Under the pieces are notes generated by a model. That model was not told where the DNA came from and searched no databases. It saw only the letters and a program-made list of their open reading frames with translations. From assembly GCA_003013855.2 (NCBI GenBank), contig ML058342.1, positions 929,120-993,119 of the forward strand: a DNA stretch of 64,000 bases, given 5' to 3'. The DNA comes from Liriodendron chinense (lineage: Eukaryota > Streptophyta > Magnoliopsida > Magnoliales > Magnoliaceae). Below, piece by piece: positions 57,513-64,000 of the stretch. A program made the position numbers and the translations under genes. The number at the start of each line of letters is the position of its first letter. Positions within the stretch are counted from its first letter, which is position 1.

Positions 57513-58429
57513 CAATGTTTATGATTCATTTAATCCGCCGAGGATTTTCCTGATGCGCCGGATTACTTTTACGATGCGCTGAGATCAGCGCATCGAAAAA
57601 GGTGACTTAAGTTATTCCTCCGGACCTGGTATGATCGGAGGTGTGATTTCCGGCAAGGGGTTCCGGCTGTCGGAAAAAGGTTTTCCGGCGACGAGGATCG
57701 GCTCTCTTTCTATCTGAATCCTGCAAATGAGGCGGTGGGAGGGGGTATTTATAGGCGAAGTCGTCCAATAGGCGGTCGACACGTGTAGCGCGTCGAGAAA
57801 ATGGGTCGGCGCGTCGATAAAGTCGCTCGGCGCGTCCCGAAATGGTGGGAGTCCGGAAGCTGATTTGCAGGACGTGCCAGCTGCCAGTGCGCCCTGAAAT
57901 TGGCTGATTTTTTGGATGCGCCGGGTGAATTTTGGACGCGCTGGAGGTAGTGCGTCCTAAAATTTGGAATGATGAAATTTCTTGACGCGCCGGGTGAATT
58001 TGTGGATGCGCTGGAGGTAGTGCGTCCTGAAATTCAATCCGTCCGAATTTTCTGATGCGCTGGAGGATTTTTGTGATGCGCTGGGGGTAGTGCGTCTTGA
58101 AATTCATTTTCTGAATGCGCTGGACGTATACGTGTCTCCCAAACTTAGGTTTTGCAAATTGGGGGATTTGTGGGGTCCGCCTCGCGATGAATGCCGATGC
58201 ACTGCTCCTATCTTTTTATAATTGAGGTAATCCTCCCAGATTTTGACAGTTTTGGTCATAAGGATCGGTGGGGTCCACCGCTGGATCAATTTCCTGTTCT
58301 TGGTCAAGTCTGATGCGTGTCGCGATTCGTGCTGCGATTTCCGATGCACTGGCCCTAAATTTGACCGAGTGATGGTTTGGGCATTTCGGAATCATCGTTT
58401 CGGGGACCCTCACTTTTGGGACCCCAACA

Positions 58430-58445
58430 GATGCCCCTCCGATGC
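58430..58445 (-). promoter_or_regulatory. Putative polypurine tract of the Tat-like element
   Basis: The minus strand reads CATCGGAGGGGCATC immediately before the LTR start TGTTGGGG, the position and composition expected for second-strand priming. Confidence 0.55.
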
Positions 58446-59110
58446 ATTGGGATGGACGAACGGCGATCCATTGCGACGCATCGGATTTTTCGGGTCCCAC
58501 TATAAATAGAGGAATCCATGTCATTTCATCATTTCACTGTTCATTTTCGACTACCAGAGCTCTCGGCCAGCACATCGGTTTTTTCGCCAGCGCATCGAAT
58601 TATTATCTCCAGTGCATCGAAAAATTAGGTAGCGCGTCGAGTTAATCGAACTTCGGGCATTTTGTCGATGCGCTACGCGTAGCGCGGCCTCTAATTGGAC
58701 TTTTCTGATTTTCTGAACGCGCCATAGGGCAGCGCATACAATAACTGGACGCGCTAGGCCCCGCGCGTTGTTTTAACTTGAAATCATCCATTTTATCGAT
58801 GCGCTAGGGTCAGCGCGTCCTCTCGTGCCTTGTGGAAACCCATTCATGACGCGCTGAGCCCAGCGCGGTTGCACTTGCATTTTTTCGATGCGCTAGCCCC
58901 AGCGCGTACCCGCGTGCCTGGGAAACCTTATTTAATTGACGCGCTAAGGTGTGGCGCTCGTCAAAATTCATGACTTTAGTGAATTTACCATTTCTTGGAC
59001 GCGCTGGGCCCGGCGCATCATGTTTTTTGGACTTGTGAATTTGCATGATTTTTGCGACGCGCTGGGCTCTGCGCATTGTGATTTTGGGACTTAGTGAAAT
59101 TTATTGGATT
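58446..59110. repeat. Internal region with ~55-bp spaced GCGC palindromes
   Basis: Motifs of the form GAYGCGCTRGGCCCAGCGCRTC recur near 58680, 58738, 58799, 58849, 58887, 58938, 58999 and 59056. The arms are conserved and the 4-6-base centre varies. One, GCGCTACGCGTAGCGC (58680-58695), is a perfect palindrome. The same motif occurs in the LTR array, although this stretch lies outside the LTR. Confidence 0.85.
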
Positions 59111-59724
59111 GTTACGCAAGCCGGCTCCCGTCCATATTTCCAGACTTGGTTAATCGACCCGATTGTTGAGCGTATTAAAGCCGACGAGCACTGATTTATG
59201 AGTTTTGAGAAGTTGTCCGATTCTAGTGTCCTATTTTAGTGTGCTTATCGTGGCTTATCACACTCACCTGCGGGTTCATTTGACCGTTGCTCACGATATT
59301 TGGGACTTGCTCCGGGTACGCGGGGTCTCACGCACCCTCTTTATTAAACTAGATTTGCTTTGAGCATCACCAGGGTATGTGAAACCTCGCGCATCTAGCC
59401 CGTGGGCCTCGGTGGAGTCTGTGGTTTCTGCGAATTCCGCACCAGCGGTCCGCCGTGTCCCCAAAGGGTGTGAATCCCTATGCCTCTGTTTCGTATTCGC
59501 GTATGCGTGCCAATTGTCTTAGGGAGGCGTAGGGTCTCACGCGCTTGGGAGACTCCCTGGCTGCTTTACTTTAACGGGCAATTCGAGAGGTGATTTAAAA
59601 TGATGTTTCGAGCATACCTTTGCGTGTCATTCCTCAGCTTCTCTGACTTTACGCGAGTGGCTTTGCGCCCTTTTCTTTTGTCGGACTGCCTTATCTGGTT
59701 CATCCGTCTTGTTTTTAGCAGACG
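59111..59724 (+). other. Leader or promoter region of the antisense ORFs
   Basis: Non-coding. It ends with a pyrimidine-rich acceptor-like CTTGTTTTTAGCAG just before the ATG at 59725, suggesting an upstream 5' exon. No TATA box was chosen with confidence. Confidence 0.35.
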
Positions 59725-60351
59725 ATGGTCCTGACCCGTGCTTCCCTTCGCGTGGCCCGGGACTGCATAGGGCGGCTCCTAAACGATCTAGACCACCCCG
59801 AGGCTTGGTCATCTCTTGCTGGTCAATGCGATGAGGTGGCCGAAGCCCTGACTCACCTTGGTGTCGAATCCCGCCCCACTCTCCGAGCTCTTCAGAATAT
59901 CTCGGCGATGGCTTCTATCTCCGACAAACGCAAGGAGGCCATCTCTGGTTTTATCGGCGATTCTTCCCTCCTGGAGGAATTGGCGGTCCTGGAGGCGGCG
60001 GAGCCTTCTCTGGCTGCTTCCTTCCTTTCCCTCTCGAAGCGTCTCCACTTCCTAAAGGATGAGAAGAGGGAGAGCAGGAGGTTCCTGGCTTGGCTTATCC
60101 CCTTGGCGGAGGCCGAGTACCCGGATCGTCGTGCCGGTATTTGGAGAATGGTCAGAGCGGCCATCCGGGAGCACGATGACCTGGCGATTGACTTGTCTGC
60201 GATAAGGAACTACGCCGATGCTGAGCACTTGAACTTTGATCTTGTGCAACAATGCATCTCTATCCTAGTGGACTTGGTCTTCAAGGAGGCCCAGATTCAG
60301 GACAAGGTCGATGAGCTGAGGGCTCGAGTTCTTCCTCTGGTGCAGGACTGA
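59725..60351 (+). CDS. 208-codon ORF of unknown function in the Tat-like element
   Basis: An intact frame starting ATGGTCCTG with G at +4. The product is predicted to be largely helical, rich in Leu, Ala, Arg and Glu, and without signal peptide or membrane segment. No family recognised. Codon use is GC-rich like the mobile-domain gene 390 bp downstream and unlike the surrounding AT-rich DNA, which supports a real coding region. It lies antisense to the element's pol gene, between pol and the 3' LTR, where extra ORFs are found in Tat-lineage elements. It could be a separate gene or a 5' exon of the next one; no clear donor was found at its end. Confidence 0.55.
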   Translation: MVLTRASLRVARDCIGRLLNDLDHPEAWSSLAGQCDEVAEALTHLGVESRPTLRALQNISAMASISDKRKEAISGFIGDSSLLEELAVLEAAEPSLAASFLSLSKRLHFLKDEKRESRRFLAWLIPLAEAEYPDRRAGIWRMVRAAIREHDDLAIDLSAIRNYADAEHLNFDLVQQCISILVDLVFKEAQIQDKVDELRARVLPLVQD

Positions 60352-60737
60352 AATCTTCATTTTCTGGCTTCGGGGAGGGATCCCCACAATTTTGAGTCAT
60401 TTCATATTGACTGTCGATTTTTCTGTTTTTAAGCAATTGACATTTGACGATTTGGGCTTCGGCATAGCCCTCATGGTTTAATGAATGCTAATTATACTTT
60501 TTCCGCTTTACTTCTGCCTCTTGAAAATTTGTGTGTTTGCGATGATGTTGTTGCGGATGCTGTCATTTCATTTCTTTTCATTGGTTGATGATGTCGCGTA
60601 GTGGCCTGGATCGGCGCTCGTTCTTTGTTTGTTTGTTGCTTCGTATGTCTTTGGATTTTGTGAATGTTTGACTGGGCTTTATGAGGATATTTTCATTTGC
60701 TCTGTATTTAAACCTTTTCATGCCGTTGCAGATTATA

Positions 60738-63453
60738 ATGGCCAGCAATCCTTCGCAAGCCGGTCCTTCGAGTCCGCCTCAAACTTCATCCAAGCGTAAA
60801 CGTGCTGCCATCAAGCAGGCCTCCAGACCGTCAGCTGAGAATCCGCAGTGGTTTCTCCCGCCTGAGACATTCAGCTTTTACGAACATATTCTGACCCTTC
60901 CGAAGAATGTCCAGTGGAAAATACTCTGCGATAAGGCCTTACCGCCCCCTCCTGATGAGGGTACCCAGGAGGAATGGGATGCGTGGTACGCTCCCTTACA
61001 AGGTTTTCGGACCGACGAGGTCGTCGGGTCTGAAGAGGGCGAAGCGAGCCCAATTGTGCCCACCCAGTCTGCTAGGCGAGGTCGTCCAAAGACGACTGGG
61101 AAGAGCGCTAAGCAAGTCTATATGGAGAACCAGACAAGGTCGAAGTCCGATAGGATGAGGGTTGTCTGGTCTTTTGTGAAGTTGCCAGTATCGTCTCTCG
61201 TGATTCGCAACCCTTACACGAAGCAATTCATCCGCTTTCCTAAAAGCTTCCAGAGATATCGTTCTCTGCCAAGCATTGAGCCCTCTGATATAAGTCGCGC
61301 GAATTCTTTCTACAGCGTCGACTCCTGGACGTCCATTCCGGAGACGTTCGTTAATTGTGCTATATCTAAGAACGGCACGTTACAGTCTGTCCTCGGGGAG
61401 AAGGACATGATATTTCTGGAGCCAAACCACGACCCTCATCTGCCATTCCCAACACACTACTACGAGACCTTGCGCCAAAGGTTTCGTCCCCTGTCTGACG
61501 CAGAAATCTGGCCGACCGGGGGTTTCAGGACCCGAGGACATTTAAGCCCTCATCCCGGTTATGAAGCTTGGGCCAATCGGATAGTCGAGCAGCACGAAGA
61601 GACCTTGAGGCAAGTAGGTCTCCTCCAGGTCATCCAAGCGACGTCGAGCTACTTCCATCGAGAACCTTGCACTATAAGGGGTTCCTGAACCATTGGAGTT
61701 CCATCACCAACTCCTTCCATCTACCTTGCGGGGAAATGAGTATCTCCCTCTGGGATCTGTATCGGATAGCAGGTCTCCCTATCCGTGGCAGAATCTACGA
61801 TGAATGGACTCCTACCGATGAGGAGCTGTCCAAGAAGAAGAAGGGTGTTGATGAAGGCTTTTATTCAGAAGCCTGCTACGAACTATTCGCGGAGCTTCCG
61901 CAATTTTTGGGTTCCAAGGATAAGGTGCCCTTTGAGGACTGGCTGGTTTATTTTAGTCACGGTCTGAAGTGAGTTTCTTCTCCTGTCCTGCACTGTTCGC
62001 ATCCTACTTTATTCTTTTCTTCCACTGATGGTTTTCTTCCCGTCTCAGCTTAAATTACGGACCGTACGATGAAGGTCGCAAGGACAAGTTGATTCTGGAG
62101 GCCAAAATGAAAAAGAAGTTCCTACAGCCAAACAAGCTCTCTCCCACCTGCGAGCTCGCTGGGTTTTTAGCCTATTGGCTGTGCTGTGTGGCCCTCCCGA
62201 ACTCCAAGGAGGCGGATAGTGTGAGGGTCTCCTGCTTTACTGTTGCAGGAAGCCTGGCTAACGGCCATCGCTACGCATTGGCCCCGGTGGTATTGTGCTC
62301 CATATATCGGGCCTTTGGCGGCGTCATCAGCAATAAAGGTTCGGCCTCCTTTGGATTAAATTCTTTTTATTGTGGGTGGCACTTCTTCTCGGGATGGCTT
62401 GGGGTCTATTTCCCATGGGTCTATGGTATGGAGCTCCAGGACTTTATCCAGAGGGGATCTGTTCCGCTACACGCTTTTCAGAAACGGAAGATGATAAGCG
62501 GAAATTTGGAGACTATCAAGGCAAAGATAGCTTGCAATGATGACGTCGACTTCTTCCTCTTCTCGGGGACCAACAGCGAGGATCCAGACCTGCTCGATGA
62601 TGACGAGAGCCTCAGTTCTTATCACCGCTCGTTCTTGGTGTCCATTCGCCCAAGCTCGCTGCCTTTAAGAGAGGGCGCTGAGTTTTGGAGAGAGCCATAC
62701 TACCCGAACCGATTTGCCAGGCAGTTCGGTTATGATCAAGGGATACCGGAGTCGCTCGAACCGGTGACAAGAGAGCAGCGGGCATACGGCACAGGACCGA
62801 TCCATTGGAAGTGGATATGGCGACAGCTTCTGCTTACCAGGTCGGGCTATTCTTTCATTGTCCCGGGCACAGAGTATGTCCCCGGCGCCACATATGGATG
62901 GATGCGGTGGTGGGCTCACCAATATTCCTTGATCCGCAACAACCGTCACGTAACCGATCCTGTCTTCGTCTCCCCTCCGATTGTCAATCCTACTCCTGCC
63001 GACGACTTAAGTTACGTGGCAGAGCCGCTCCGCCAATTGGCTACTCCAGGCGTACAGAAGTTCATGACCTCCTTGAACGTTATAATAGATCATGAGAAAC
63101 CCGAGCACACGCTCGAAGGGTGGGTCGCTTATGGCCAGAGGATCACGCTACAAGGGAACCCGGATTCCCCACTCGTCGGTCCCATGGCAGAGGGACAGAG
63201 GGAGCGTTATGACATTGGCGATGACAATGATGGCGAAGCCGCTGGTGATGAGGACGGTGACGAGGAAGATGCTGCTGATGACGGTGGAGGAGACGAAAAC
63301 AATGACGACGCTGGCGATGGCAATGATGGAGGAGGTGGTATTGGTGAGGGGGTCACCAGAGAGGGTGGAGAGGGTGGCGACGAGGGAGATATTGTTGCGA
63401 CTGCCGGTACTCCTCCGTCCGGTGGTCAGGGAGTGTCGGAGAGCGACCCTTAG
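60738..63453 (+). CDS. Plant-mobile-domain (PMD-like) protein, antisense ORF, one frameshift
   Basis: About 880 codons. The start ATGGCCAGC (60738) follows an acceptor-like TTGCAG; an upstream in-frame ATG at 60681 is the alternative. The N-terminus is Ser/Pro/Lys-rich and basic (KRKR at about residue 20). The mobile-domain core begins in a second frame at about 61660: GFLNHWSSITNSFHLP, GEMSISLWDLYRIAGLPI. An 80-bp intron (61969-62048; GTGAGT...CTCAG) restores frame into ELAGFLAYWLCCVALPNS, ANGHRYALAPVVLCSIYRAF and HFFSGWLGVYFPWVYG. The C-terminus is an acidic Asp/Glu/Gly tail. The join near 61660-61680 needs a net one-base deletion in the genomic sequence: a disabling mutation or an assembly error. 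PMD proteins occur in host genes and captured in transposons; here the gene sits antisense inside a gypsy element. Confidence 0.75.
61969..62048 (+). other. 80-bp intron in the PMD-like gene
   Basis: Donor AA|GTGAGTTTC, acceptor CCCGTCTCAG|C. Removing it joins the split codon AA-C and connects two long frames. The pyrimidine-rich interior is typical of short plant introns. Confidence 0.75.
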
Positions 63454-64000
63454 CGATTCAACTTGTATTTCCATCGGGATCACAGCTTCCGTACCGTATA
63501 CCAGTGAGTAGGGCGTAGCCCGGGTGGCCGTGCGGTGCGTAGTTCGATAAGCCCACAATGCTTCGGGCAACCGTCTGTCCCAGTCCTTCTTATTTTCTGC
63601 CACTGTCTTTTTCAGAGTCTTCACAATAGTCTTATTGAACGCTTCGGCCAGTCCATTCGCAGGAGGATAATAGGGCGATGAGTAGCAATGCTTGATCTTG
63701 AATTTTGCGCACAGTTTATCAATAGTAGCGTTCTTGAAGGGCGTCCCGTTGTCTGTGGTGATTCTCTCGGGGATACCATGTCGATATAATATGGCGTGGC
63801 GGATGAAACCTTCGACATGTTTGGCTTTCACGTTTCTCAGGGCGACTGCCTCGGCCCATTTGGAGAAATAGTCGGTTGCCGCGAGGATGTACTGATGTCC
63901 CTGGGAGGACGGTGGACTGATCGGCCCGATCACGTCCATACCCCAGGCTACAAAAGGCCAGGACATCACTGACTGATGCAACTCTTCTGGTGGCGAATGT
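63448..64000 (-). CDS. Ty3-gypsy (Tat-like) integrase core, partial
   Basis: The minus-strand frame is open to the window edge. It begins with the zinc-finger-proximal block PPEELHQSVMSWPF, then WGMDVIGPI, TTDNGTPFKN and GLAEAFNKTIVKTL, ending ALWAYRTTHRTATRATPYSL and VIPMEIQVESLR. The catalytic triad is present as D (in GMDVIG), D (in TTDNG) and E (in GLAEAF), with exactly 35 residues between the second and third. The match to integrase stops at about 63448, overlapping the stop codon of the convergent PMD-like gene by a few bases; the open frame beyond is antisense of that gene. No stop interrupts the visible core. Confidence 0.92.

Larger units (their letters stand above)
55948..58429 (-). 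repeat. 2.5-kb 3' LTR of a Tat-like gypsy element
   Basis: On the minus strand it runs TGTTGGGGTCCCAAAAGTG ... CTCTAGTTCTAACA. Its start abuts a purine-rich tract (58430-58445), and the integrase of the same strand lies further upstream, at the expected side. It contains two tandem arrays (24-bp and 61-bp units) and palindromic GCGC-rich motifs. The left edge cuts a MITE; the other LTR is outside the window, so no target duplication can be checked. Confidence 0.7.

Noticed and set aside
60681..60737. Upstream ATG of the PMD-like gene as the start
   Set aside because: The intervening sequence looks like an intron end (pyrimidines then TTGCAG), and the ATG at 60738 has better context; kept only as an alternative.
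63148..63447. Extension of the integrase frame past IQVESLR
   Set aside because: Similarity to integrase ends at about 63448; the rest is the antisense of the acidic tail of the PMD-like gene.

Overview
This is a window of plant nuclear DNA with few genes and many repeats. The TOP1 exons with plant-type introns, a CC-NBS-LRR resistance gene, Ty1-copia and Ty3-gypsy elements, LINEs, SINEs, hAT elements and a plant-mobile-domain protein all point to a flowering plant. The most frequent repeat is a palindromic MITE-like family with half-site words such as GTGGGCCCCAC, ATGTTTATCC and GTCCATCC. I associate it with magnoliid genomes, but that is recollection and not something the sequence proves.

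Region 1 (1-8910, + strand) is the 3' part of a DNA topoisomerase I gene. Nine exons can be placed by splice sites and reading phase, ending in the catalytic-tyrosine exon and a short last exon. Its first visible intron is about 6.1 kb and is filled with decayed LINE pieces and a MITE.

Region 2 (about 9-23 kb) has no host gene. It holds palindromic MITEs, some nested three deep, a MITE flanked by TA microsatellites, an antisense copia fragment, and a hAT-like element with an 8-bp target duplication.

Region 3 (23.1-32.8 kb) is a stratified nest. A SINE was hit by a Ty3-gypsy element on the minus strand. That element's gag was then interrupted by a 1.8-kb solo LTR, and its 5' LTR by a 3.0-kb solo LTR; part of the last junction was later duplicated in tandem. 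Target duplications date each step.

Region 4 (33-46 kb) continues with MITEs, several hAT-like elements with GGGTTGGGT-type subterminal repeats, a second copy of the 1.8-kb LTR family, and two MITE families bounded by TGCTCA/TGAGCA and simple repeats.

Region 5 (45.6-49.1 kb, - strand) is an intact, intronless CC-NBS-LRR gene of 896 codons. Downstream lies a decayed second copy of its C-terminus and 3' region.

Region 6 (49.3-55.9 kb) holds more MITEs, a second 3.0-kb solo LTR of the same type as in region 3 but inverted, and a G-rich 20-bp minisatellite.

Region 7 (55.9-64.0 kb) is the 3' half of a large Tat-like Ty3-gypsy element on the minus strand. It has a 2.5-kb LTR carrying tandem arrays, a polypurine tract, a long internal stretch with palindromic GAYGCGCT...AGCGCRTC motifs, an antisense spliced plant-mobile-domain gene plus a 208-codon ORF, and integrase running off the right edge. 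No tRNA, rRNA or CRISPR array was found.
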